Assembly: GCF_014174375.1 (NCBI RefSeq)
Contig: NZ_JABEQE010000002.1
Location: 248,001-312,000 of the forward strand
Source of the DNA: Gluconacetobacter asukensis
GTDB taxonomy: Bacteria > Pseudomonadota > Alphaproteobacteria > Acetobacterales > Acetobacteraceae
Direction of reading: 5' to 3'
Length of the DNA stretch: 64,000 bases
The notes under the pieces are model-generated. The model was not told the origin of the DNA, did no database searches, and saw only the letters and a list, made by a program, of their open reading frames with translations. The position numbers and the translations under genes are program-made. Of the stretch, positions 17,858 to 25,079 are shown piece after piece (the stretch's first letter is position 1; each line of letters opens with the position of its first letter).

Positions 17858-18610
17858 ATGTCTGACCAGACCACCTGCCGGCGCGATGCCCGCCCGCGCC
17901 GCCTGATCCTGGCCGGAGCCCACCGGCAGCCCGGCTATTGCCTGACCTGCGGCATCCGGGCCCAGAGCATATGCAGCGTCATCGACGATGACGACATCGC
18001 CCGGCTGGCCGAAACGGCGGTCGAGACGCTGGCCCTGCCCGGCCGCACCTTCATCGAGGAAGGCGCCCCGGCTACCGATTTCTACAATATCACCTCGGGC
18101 AGCGTGAAACTGTTCAAGGCGCTGCCCGACGGGCGGCGGCAGATCACGGGCTTCGCCACCACCGGGCATTTCCTGGGCCTTGCGGTGTCGGACCAGTACG
18201 CCTTCGGTGCCGAGGCGATCGACACGGTGCGGCTGTGCCGGTTTTCGCGGCCGCGCATGCGGCAGCTGATGGACGATTTCCCCCGCCTGGAACGCCGGTT
18301 GCTGGCGGAAGCGTCGAACGAGCTGGTGGCGGCGCAGAACCAGATGCTGCTGCTGGGCCGCAAGACGGCGCGCGAGCGGGTGGCCAGCTTCCTGCTGGAA
18401 CGCATGCGCGAGGCCCGGGACCCGGCCGAGGACGTGCCGCTGCCGATGACCCGGTCGGACATGGCCGATTATCTGGGCCTGACGATCGAGACCGTGAGCC
18501 GGACACTGAGCTGGATGCGCACCGAACGGCTGATCGCGATCGGCAAAGGCCACACCGTGCGCATCACCGCGATGGAGCGACTGGAAGCCCTGGCCGCAGG
18601 AGAAAGCTGA
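17858..18610 (+). CDS. Crp/Fnr-family oxygen-sensing regulator (FnrN type)
   Basis: A 250-residue activator that senses oxygen with a labile [4Fe-4S] cluster. The N-terminal cysteines form Cx2Cx7C (Cys28, Cys31, Cys39 in CLTCGIRAQSIC), the spacing of FnrN-type proteins, and the fourth ligand is likely Cys127 in TVRLCRFSR. The cyclic-nucleotide-binding fold spans about 45-160. The recognition helix ETVSRTLSWM (Glu211, Ser214, Arg215) has the E..SR residues that read TTGAT-N4-ATCAA. Two matching sites lie nearby (17188-17201 and 17736-17749). It likely controls ompW-hemN and itself. Confidence 0.95.
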   Translation: MSDQTTCRRDARPRRLILAGAHRQPGYCLTCGIRAQSICSVIDDDDIARLAETAVETLALPGRTFIEEGAPATDFYNITSGSVKLFKALPDGRRQITGFATTGHFLGLAVSDQYAFGAEAIDTVRLCRFSRPRMRQLMDDFPRLERRLLAEASNELVAAQNQMLLLGRKTARERVASFLLERMREARDPAEDVPLPMTRSDMADYLGLTIETVSRTLSWMRTERLIAIGKGHTVRITAMERLEALAAGES

Positions 18611-18628
18611 AAAGCTTAGGCGCGGCTC

Positions 18629-19858
18629 CTACTCCACCTCATGGCTTGGCTCGGCAACGACGGCGGGCGGATGCGCCTTCGGGCCGCGCGTGGGGCCGCC
18701 CACGATGTGGCCGATCGGCGTCAGCACCTCGACATGGTCGCAGATGATCTTGAAGACCGCGAGCATCGGCACCGACAGGAAGGCCCCCCAGACCCCCCAC
18801 AGCCAGTCCCAGAACATCAGCGACCCCATGACCAGCACCGGATTGAGCGTGAAGCGCCGGGCCAGGACCATCGGGGTGATCGTCTCGCCTTCCATCAGAT
18901 GGATGCACAGATAGACCATCGGCGGCAGCAGCGCCTGAAGGACCGAGGGAAAGACGAACAGGCTGATGACGAAATAGATCACGATCCCGGTCAGCGGGCC
19001 GATGATGGGGATGTAGTTCAGCAGAAAGGCCAGCACGCCCCACAGCAGCGGGTTGGGTAGGCCGAACGCCCAGCATTGCAGCATGTTCGCCAGCCCGACC
19101 AGCACGTTGATGATCGTGATCGTCGTCAGGTACAGCGAGACGTTGCGTTCGATCTGGTAGGCGATCTGCACCGCGCGGCGCTTGTCGGCGAAGGTCGGCA
19201 TGATCTCCACGAAGCGCCGCAGCAGGCTGTCGCCCTGCGCCAGCAGGAAGAACAGCATCAGCATCATGGTGAAGAGCTGGCCCACGAACGCCCGCGTCCC
19301 CAGCAGCACGCTGGAACCAAAGGTGCCCAGCCCCCCTTCGGCCGACGGCGCGGACGGCGCCAGCAGCGCGACGTGCCCACCGCCATGGCCGCTCCGGCCG
19401 CTGACCACGGCCAGGAAGTTCTCGATCCGTTCGTTGGCGGCCTGGATCATCCGCAGCGGCCCGCCCAGGACCGCCATATGGGTCTGGATCGCGGCCATGG
19501 TCTGCGGCGCACGGCTGATCCAGCCGGCGGCGGGCACCGAAATGGCGGTGCCGATCGCCCCCACCACCCCGAACAGGCACAGGATCAGGAACAGCGCCGC
19601 CAGCGTCTTGGGCAGCCGCAACCGTGCATGCAGCACGCGCATCGGCGCGGACAGAAGCAGGTTGGCAACCAGCGCCAGCACGATCGGCAAGATGATCGCC
19701 GCCGCGAAATACAATGTGTAGAAGACCGCCAGCACCGTCAGGATCAGCAGGCAGATCGTCTGCGCGCTAAAGCGGCTGCGGCGCACGACCTCTCTGGCCC
19801 GCTGCTGCTGGCGCGCCTCGAACGTATCGGCTTCTTCGCTCTCGGGAGCCAACTGCAT
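18629..19858 (-). CDS. AI-2E family (PerM-like) membrane transporter
   Basis: 409 residues with about eight membrane segments, of the AI-2E/PerM family, whose members act as putative transporters of autoinducer-2 or as Na+/H+ antiporters. The ATG at 19858 (GAGG 8 bases upstream) is preferred to the longer frame starting near 20023, which has an Arg-rich non-family leader. Family features include the segment NYIPIIGPLTGIVIYFVISL and a central hydrophilic loop (here with a Gly/His stretch SGRSGHGGGH). It converges with fnr, their stops 18 bp apart. Substrate not assignable. Confidence 0.9.
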   Translation of the reverse strand: MQLAPESEEADTFEARQQQRAREVVRRSRFSAQTICLLILTVLAVFYTLYFAAAIILPIVLALVANLLLSAPMRVLHARLRLPKTLAALFLILCLFGVVGAIGTAISVPAAGWISRAPQTMAAIQTHMAVLGGPLRMIQAANERIENFLAVVSGRSGHGGGHVALLAPSAPSAEGGLGTFGSSVLLGTRAFVGQLFTMMLMLFFLLAQGDSLLRRFVEIMPTFADKRRAVQIAYQIERNVSLYLTTITIINVLVGLANMLQCWAFGLPNPLLWGVLAFLLNYIPIIGPLTGIVIYFVISLFVFPSVLQALLPPMVYLCIHLMEGETITPMVLARRFTLNPVLVMGSLMFWDWLWGVWGAFLSVPMLAVFKIICDHVEVLTPIGHIVGGPTRGPKAHPPAVVAEPSHEVE

Positions 19859-20157
19859 GCCCCAGCCTCGCCAACGGCAACCGGCGGACAGGACCCGTCC
19901 CAACCGCCATGGGAGGTGGCGTAGTCCCCCGCCCGCGCCGACGCAAGGCATAACGCGTATCAGCATTGGTGCCGCGCGTCGGGCGCGGCGCATGGGGGGT
20001 CCTCTTCGGCCGCCTGAATTCACAGAAACGTGAGTGATCCCGACGGCAATGGTCCGGAAAATGCCGTGATCAAGACTTGAAAGCCGGCGCCATCGGGCGT
20101 CACATCCACCTTGAAAGCGGGAGCCCCGCCTTCATGACCTGAATGATGGAGGATCAC
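19859..20157. other. Intergenic region holding the pqq promoter
   Basis: About 300 bp between the divergent AI-2E gene and pqqA. The only clear structure is a tandem 16-bp imperfect repeat at 20076-20125. No convincing small gene is seen. Confidence 0.5.
20076..20125 (+). repeat. Tandem 16-bp repeat upstream of pqqA
   Basis: CTTGAAAGCCGGCGCC (20076-20091) and CTTGAAAGCGGGAGCC (20110-20125) match at 14 of 16 positions and start 34 bp apart. They precede pqqA by 32 bp and could be paired regulator sites or lie in the 5' leader. Confidence 0.55.
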
Positions 20158-20238
20158 ATGGCCTGGACTGCTCCGAAGATCACCGAAGTTCCGCTGGGCG
20201 CGGAAATCAACAGCTACGTCTGCGGCCAGAAGAAATAA
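20158..20238 (+). CDS. pqqA: Coenzyme PQQ precursor peptide PqqA
   Basis: The 26-residue ribosomally made substrate of PQQ biosynthesis. The peptide contains the conserved Glu16 and Tyr20 (GAEINSY), which PqqE cross-links through carbon and which become the PQQ skeleton. A strong ribosome-binding site (GGAGGA, 5 bases upstream of the ATG) suits high expression of a peptide that is consumed stoichiometrically. It is first in the operon and is separated from pqqB by a two-hairpin element that may lower expression of the enzyme genes. Confidence 0.97.
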   Translation: MAWTAPKITEVPLGAEINSYVCGQKK

Positions 20239-20239
20239 G

Positions 20240-20280
20240 CCGCACGAGACGCCGCCCAGCCTCGTGCGGGCGGCGTTTCT
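20240..20280 (+). terminator. Paired overlapping hairpins between pqqA and pqqB (attenuator-like)
   Basis: Hairpin A: CCGCACGAG (20240-20248) with CTCGTGCGG (20261-20269), 9 bp perfect. Hairpin B: ACGCCGCC (20249-20256) with GGCGGCGT (20269-20276), 8 bp perfect, then TTTCTGTTCT. Each loop contains an arm of the other, so the two are alternatives or form a pseudoknot. Hairpin B plus the T-rich tail looks like an intrinsic terminator. The element lies 1 bp after pqqA and 22 bp before pqqB. Confidence 0.7.
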
Positions 20281-20298
20281 GTTCTAGATATCTGCGCC

Positions 20299-21222
20299 AT
20301 GATCGACATCATCGTTCTCGGCGCGGCCGCTGGCGGCGGCTTTCCGCAATGGAATTCCAACGCACCCGGATGCCGGCGCGCCCGATCGGGCGACCCCGAC
20401 GCCCTGCCCCGGACCCAGGCCTCGATCGCCATCAGCGGCGATGGCGCCCACTGGTTCGTCGTCAATGCCTCCCCGGACCTGCGCACGCAGATCGGCCAGA
20501 CGCCGGCGCTGCACCCGCATGAGGGCCTGCGCTCCACCCCCATCGCCGGGGTGATCCTGACCGGGGGCGAGGTCGATACCGTGACCGGCCTGCTGACCCT
20601 GCGCGAACGCCAGCCCTTCGCCCTGCTGGGCACGCGCCCGGTGCTGGACCTGCTGGACGCCAACCCGATCTTCGAGGCACTGGACCGCGCCATCGTGCCG
20701 CGCCTGGCCCTGGCGCTGGACGCGCCCCATGCGCTGACCCTGCCCAATGGAAAGCCGGCCGGGCTGACGATCACCCCCTTCGCGGTGCCGGGCAAGGTGC
20801 CGCTCTATGCCGAAACCGGCCCCGACCCCGCCGCCATCGTCGAGAATGGCGAAACCGTGGGGCTGGCGATCACCGACGGCACACGCCATGTCTTCTTCAT
20901 TCCCGGCTGTGCGCGCATGACCGACGCGCTGCGGGCACGCCTGCGGGGGGCGGATATCGTGTTCTTCGACGGCACGCTCTGGACCGACGACGAGATGCTG
21001 CGCGCAGGCGTGGGGCAGAAGACCGGGCAGCGCATGGGCCATATGTCGGTCAGCGGCACGGACGGCACGATCAGCGCGCTGGCCGATCTGGAGATCGGGC
21101 ACAGGATCCTGATCCACATCAACAATTCCAACCCCGTCCTGCTGGCCGACAGCCCCGAGCGCGCGGCAGCCCGCGCGGCGGGATGGGACGTGGCCTTCGA
21201 CGGTATGAGGATGACGGTATGA
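20299..21222 (+). CDS. pqqB: PQQ biosynthesis protein PqqB
   Basis: Metallo-beta-lactamase-fold protein of PQQ biosynthesis, known as an iron-dependent hydroxylase acting on the cross-linked Glu-Tyr intermediate. It is 307 residues, the normal length, with the family start IDIIVLGAAAGGGFPQWNSN. The position of the usual HxHxDH motif is replaced by the PqqB-type GVILTGGEVDTVTGL. LINNTNP-type ending ILIHINNSNPVLL is present. Its stop overlaps the pqqC start (ATGA), implying coupled translation. Confidence 0.98.
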   Translation: MIDIIVLGAAAGGGFPQWNSNAPGCRRARSGDPDALPRTQASIAISGDGAHWFVVNASPDLRTQIGQTPALHPHEGLRSTPIAGVILTGGEVDTVTGLLTLRERQPFALLGTRPVLDLLDANPIFEALDRAIVPRLALALDAPHALTLPNGKPAGLTITPFAVPGKVPLYAETGPDPAAIVENGETVGLAITDGTRHVFFIPGCARMTDALRARLRGADIVFFDGTLWTDDEMLRAGVGQKTGQRMGHMSVSGTDGTISALADLEIGHRILIHINNSNPVLLADSPERAAARAAGWDVAFDGMRMTV

Positions 21223-21956
21223 CGGGCCTTCCACTCTCCCCTGACGAACTGGAGGCCGCGCTGCGCGCCATCGGCGCCGAGCGCTACCACAATCTGCACC
21301 CGTTCCACCGGGCGCTGCATGACGGCCGCCTGACGAAGGGCCAGGTCCAGGCCTGGGCGCTGAACCGCTATTATTACCAGTGCCGCATCCCCGCCAAGGA
21401 CGCGACCCTGCTGGCCCGGCTGCCGACGGCGGAGCTGCGCCGCGAATGGCGGCGGCGGCTGGTCGATCATGACGGCGACGCCCCGGGCACCGGCGGCGTG
21501 GCCCGCTGGCTGAAGCTCACCGACGGCGTGGGGCTGGACCGCGCCTATGTCGAGTCGCTGGAAGGGCTGCTGCCCGCCACGCGCTTCGCGGTCGATGCCT
21601 ATGTCGATTTCGTGCGCGACCGCTCGATCCTGGAAGCCATCGCCTCATCGCTGACCGAACTGTTCTCGCCCACCATCATCAGCGAGCGCGTGGCGGGCAT
21701 GCTGCACCATTATGATTTCGTCACCCCGGAAACGCTGGCCTATTTCCAGCCCCGGCTGACCCAGGCCCCGCGCGATTCCGACTTCGCCCTGGCCTATGTC
21801 CGCGAACATGCCCGCACCATTGCCGAGCAGAAAGCGGTGCTGGACGCGCTGACCTTCAAATGCGCCGTGCTGTGGTCGATGCTGGACGCGCTGGATTACG
21901 CCTATGTCGTCCCCGGCCGCATCCCGCCCGGCGCCTTCACGCCCGAACCCGCATGA
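21219..21956 (+). CDS. pqqC: Pyrroloquinoline-quinone synthase PqqC
   Basis: The cofactorless oxidase that catalyses the last ring closure and oxidation to PQQ. The ATG at 21219 overlaps the pqqB stop as ATGA, giving 245 residues. Typical PqqC features: ERYHNLHPFH near the N-terminus, LNRYYYQCRIPAKDA, and the heme-oxygenase-like helical fold with RVAGMLHHYDFV and the C-terminal ALDYAYV. It overlaps pqqD by the same ATGA arrangement. Confidence 0.98.
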   Translation: MTGLPLSPDELEAALRAIGAERYHNLHPFHRALHDGRLTKGQVQAWALNRYYYQCRIPAKDATLLARLPTAELRREWRRRLVDHDGDAPGTGGVARWLKLTDGVGLDRAYVESLEGLLPATRFAVDAYVDFVRDRSILEAIASSLTELFSPTIISERVAGMLHHYDFVTPETLAYFQPRLTQAPRDSDFALAYVREHARTIAEQKAVLDALTFKCAVLWSMLDALDYAYVVPGRIPPGAFTPEPA

Positions 21957-22246
21957 CCGACACCCCCACCCCGCCGGTCGCCGAAGACAGTGTCGTGCGC
22001 TTCCTGCGCGGGACCCGCTTGCAGCACGACCGGGTGCGCGACCAGTGGGTGATCCAGGCGCCGGAACGCGCCTTCATCGCCGACCCGATCGCCGCCGAGA
22101 TCCTGCGCCTGGTGGACGGCACGCGGCCGGTCGCCGCCATCATCGACATCCTGGCCGAACGGTTCGCCGCCCCCCGCCCGGTCATCGCCCATGACGTGCT
22201 GGAGATGATCGCCAGCCTGGCCCAGCGGCAGGTACTGACCGCATGA
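21953..22246 (+). CDS. pqqD: PQQ biosynthesis chaperone PqqD
   Basis: A small peptide-binding protein that presents PqqA to the radical-SAM enzyme PqqE. It is 97 residues starting at the ATG overlapping the pqqC stop. The RRE-like winged-helix core is recognisable from [17 protein letters not shown], then [23 protein letters not shown]. It overlaps pqqE by ATGA. It is a separate protein here, not fused to PqqC or PqqE as in some methylotrophs. Confidence 0.97.
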   Translation: MTDTPTPPVAEDSVVRFLRGTRLQHDRVRDQWVIQAPERAFIADPIAAEILRLVDGTRPVAAIIDILAERFAAPRPVIAHDVLEMIASLAQRQVLTA

Positions 22247-23343
22247 CCAACGCCCCCGTCCTGCCACCGATGAGCCTGCTGGCCGAGCTGACGCACCGCT
22301 GTCCGCTGCAATGCCCGTACTGCTCCAACCCGCTGGCACTGGACGGGCGGGAAAACGAGCTGGCGACGGAAGACTGGCTCCGCGTGCTGGACCAGGCGGC
22401 GGAACTGGGCGTGCTGCAGGTCCATTTTTCGGGCGGCGAGCCGATGGCCCGCCGCGACCTGCCGCAACTGGTGCGTCACGCAGCCTCGCTGGGACTGTAC
22501 AGCAACCTCATCACCTCCGGCGTGCTGCTGACCGAAGCCACCCTGGCGCAACTGGCCGAGGCCGGGCTGGACCATGTGCAGCTCTCGTTCCAGGACGTCG
22601 ATACCGCCCCGGCCGAGACCATGGGCGGCATGCCGGGCGCGCAGGCGAAGAAACTGGCGGCCGCACGCCTGATCGTGGCCGAGGGCACGCCGCTGACGAC
22701 GAATTTCGTCATCCATCGCGGCAATGTCAGCCGTATCGGCCGCATGCTGGACCTGGCGGTGGAACTGGGCGCGCGCCGGGCCGAAATCGCCCACACCCAA
22801 TATTACGGCTGGGGGCTGGTGAACCGCGCCGCCCTGATGCCCAGCCGCGCCCAGCTTGAAGAAGCGACCCGGGCGGTGGAAGAGGCCCGCACGCGGCTGG
22901 CCGGCAAGCTCGCGATCGACTACGTCACCCCCGATTATTACGCCGACCAGCCCAAGCCCTGCATGGGCGGCTGGGGGCGGCGCTTCGTCAATGTCTCGCC
23001 CATCGGGCACGTCCTGCCCTGCCATGCCGCCGAGACAATCAAGAGTGTACCCATCCCCGACGTCCGCACCGACAGCCTGGCAGCAATCTGGGCCGACGCG
23101 CCGCTCTTCCGCCTGTTTCGCGGCACGGACTGGATGCCCGAACCCTGTCGCGGCTGCGACCTGCGGGAACAGGATTGGGGCGGCTGCCGCTGCCAGGCCC
23201 TGGCCCTGCTGGGTGATGCCGCGGCCACCGACCCGGTCTGCACCCGCTCGCCCGACCATGCCCGGATCAGCAAGATCCTGGCCGACCTGCCCGAGACACC
23301 GCCGCCCCTGGTCTATCGCCGCTACGGCAACGCGCCGGGCTGA
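22243..23343 (+). CDS. pqqE: PqqA peptide cyclase PqqE (radical SAM)
   Basis: A radical-SAM/SPASM enzyme that forms the C-C bond between Glu16 and Tyr20 of PqqA. It is 366 residues. The N-terminus has CxxxCxxC in [15 protein letters not shown]. The C-terminal SPASM cysteines are seen in CMGGWG, LPCHAAE and [18 protein letters not shown]. It is the last gene of pqqBCDE; no pqqF or pqqG protease gene follows, as is usual in acetic acid bacteria, so PqqA cleavage depends on a protease encoded elsewhere or on an unrecognised one. Confidence 0.98.
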   Translation: MTNAPVLPPMSLLAELTHRCPLQCPYCSNPLALDGRENELATEDWLRVLDQAAELGVLQVHFSGGEPMARRDLPQLVRHAASLGLYSNLITSGVLLTEATLAQLAEAGLDHVQLSFQDVDTAPAETMGGMPGAQAKKLAAARLIVAEGTPLTTNFVIHRGNVSRIGRMLDLAVELGARRAEIAHTQYYGWGLVNRAALMPSRAQLEEATRAVEEARTRLAGKLAIDYVTPDYYADQPKPCMGGWGRRFVNVSPIGHVLPCHAAETIKSVPIPDVRTDSLAAIWADAPLFRLFRGTDWMPEPCRGCDLREQDWGGCRCQALALLGDAAATDPVCTRSPDHARISKILADLPETPPPLVYRRYGNAPG

Positions 23344-23350
23344 GGGTAGC

Positions 23351-23402
23351 GGCAAGGACTTTGCCCTTGACCCACCAAAGGGCAAAGCCCTTTGGAAACC
23401 CA
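23351..23402. repeat. Dispersed repeat family R1, half copy
   Basis: Contains GGCAAGGACTTTGCCC and the AAAGGGCAAAGCCCTTTGGAAACC core shared with copies at 49424-49537 and 53209-53331 but lacks their right half. It lies 8 bp after pqqE, between same-strand genes. It can form short hairpins (GGGCAAAGCCC) and may act as a weak terminator. Confidence 0.8.
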
Positions 23403-23479
23403 TTCGTTATCGGGCGCGCCTTGCTTGTCACAAGAAACAGAACGACACTCATATGGAATAATTGATTCTCGGATTCATC

Positions 23480-24361
23480 ATGTCCTTTTCTCCGCGCAAC
23501 GCCCTATCGACTGTTACTCCGGTTGCGGGATATTTTATTCTTTCGTTTCTGGTGCTCAGATATATCCACCTGCCGGGCTTTGCCCGACTTGCCGACATGC
23601 CTGGTTCGGACCCTGCCGCACACGCCATCGCAAAGCTGGGCAACATGTGCCTGAGCGAGCTTTTCCTCCTGTTTCTGATCTGCTGCGTCACCGCGGCTTT
23701 CGCCGCGATCGAACACAGGGACGCTGCCTTCTGCGGTTTTCCCCTTAACCGGACGGCCTTCGTCCGCATCGCGCAGGGCTGCGGATTATCGCTTGTCGGT
23801 GCCCTGATATTGGCGGCATTCGAATATCTCTTCGGCGGCTTGCGCTTTACCGGCCTGATATGGAGCGGCCCGGTCACGATCAGCATCATCCTGCTCTCGG
23901 CCCTCACGCTCGCCGCCGTCGGCTTTACGGAAGAATTGTGGTTCCGTGGTTATCCGCAGCGGCGGCTCGAAGACGGCATCGGCTGGTGGCCGGCCGCTTT
24001 CATAACGTCCCTGGTCTTTGCCCTGTGCCATCTGGCGAATCAGGGGGAAAATATCGTCGAAATTATCCTGCTGTTTCTGTCCGGGCTCGTATTGTGCGGC
24101 CTTCGCCGTGTCACCTTCTCTCTCTGGCTGGGTGTCGGCGCCCATGCCGTCGCCGATTTCTCCGACATCATCCTCGGCTCGCCCGATCCACATGCCGACG
24201 ACAGCCCGTTCCAGATCGTGCACCTGCTTGTCGACGGCCCCGCCTGGCTCAACGGAGGAGATAACGGCGTCATGTTCAGCGTTCCGGGCATCAGCACGCA
24301 GTATCTGATGATGCTCGTCGCCATCCTGCTTTTCAGGCCATCCCAACCGAAAGGATCCTGA
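23480..24361 (+). CDS. CPBP family intramembrane metalloprotease
   Basis: A multi-pass membrane protease of the CPBP/Abi family (Rce1-like fold). It is 293 residues from the ATG at 23480; a TTG at 23462 is the alternative. The family motifs are in order: EExxxR in GFTEELWFRGYPQRR, FxxxH in LVFALCHLANQG, and HxxxD in VGAHAVADF. CPBP proteins act in bacteriocin self-immunity, protein maturation or membrane proteolysis; the target here is unknown. Base composition is less GC-rich than pqq, suggesting separate origin. It follows pqqE after an R1 half repeat. Confidence 0.88.
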   Translation: MSFSPRNALSTVTPVAGYFILSFLVLRYIHLPGFARLADMPGSDPAAHAIAKLGNMCLSELFLLFLICCVTAAFAAIEHRDAAFCGFPLNRTAFVRIAQGCGLSLVGALILAAFEYLFGGLRFTGLIWSGPVTISIILLSALTLAAVGFTEELWFRGYPQRRLEDGIGWWPAAFITSLVFALCHLANQGENIVEIILLFLSGLVLCGLRRVTFSLWLGVGAHAVADFSDIILGSPDPHADDSPFQIVHLLVDGPAWLNGGDNGVMFSVPGISTQYLMMLVAILLFRPSQPKGS

Positions 24362-24433
24362 CCGCCTTCACCTTGCCTGCGTCGCGCCTCCCCCATGAGC
24401 GACCCCGGTCAGGGGGGGGCCGAGCGCCTCCGC

Positions 24434-24910
24434 TCAGAACCATTCTTTCTGATGGGCAACATACGTCTCGTAGAAATCCTGATCGGACTTCGAGATGTAA
24501 ATAATGCCCTCGATAAAGGCTATCAGCCAGATAACCGCACCCGGTATCCCAAAAAAGATAAAGCCGAACATCGTAACAAGAAGCATTACGATACCGGCCT
24601 TGTTGTACCCCAGATAGAATTTATGGATACCGAACCCGCCCAGAAAAAACGCCAGCAGGCCCGCGACGACCTTCGACTTTTCCCCTGACGTATTGATATC
24701 TATATTGATGCTGCCCACCGGCGGATCAGGCATGACGAATATCGAGAGCGCCTCGCCATTGCTCTGATCGAAATCGACTTTCGCGCCTTTCTTCAAGGAA
24801 GAAAAATCGGATCTTACGCTCGTTCCCTTGAATGTGTATCGATTATTATCGTCCCCGCTGATCAAGCCTTCTCCATTTCTGGGGTCATAATCAAGAACGG
24901 TTCCGCGCAT
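24434..24910 (-). CDS. TM2 domain protein with N-terminal cold-shock-like domain
   Basis: 158 residues in two parts. Residues 1-60 resemble a small OB-fold/cold-shock-like domain (GTVLDYDPRNGEGLISGDDNNRY resembles the start of a CSD). Residues 75-145 form a TM2 domain: two membrane helices with the pattern AFFLGGFGIHKFYLGYNKAGI. Such fusions exist in bacteria, but function is not established. The gene and its upstream 170 bp are clearly AT-richer than the window, a sign of recent acquisition. The ATG at 24910 is used. It converges with the CPBP gene, 72 bp away. Confidence 0.82.
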   Translation of the reverse strand: MRGTVLDYDPRNGEGLISGDDNNRYTFKGTSVRSDFSSLKKGAKVDFDQSNGEALSIFVMPDPPVGSINIDINTSGEKSKVVAGLLAFFLGGFGIHKFYLGYNKAGIVMLLVTMFGFIFFGIPGAVIWLIAFIEGIIYISKSDQDFYETYVAHQKEWF

Positions 24911-25079
24911 TTTGTTTCACCCGCAAATCTTATGCCGACTCTGTCAACTTAGAGATGCGGGATAATTTTCGTCAATTCGAAACGCCTGGCGTTTATAATT
25001 AAATTATATTCCAAACGGATGTAAAATAAACGGAAACATGGCGGGTGAATAGCAGAAGATCGCATCAATCCTGCACTCG

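Noticed and set aside
18639-19580. A 313-codon minus-strand frame overlapping the AI-2E gene
   Set aside because: Same-strand alternate frame with Arg/Gly/Ala-rich sequence; the AI-2E frame has clear membrane segments and family motifs.
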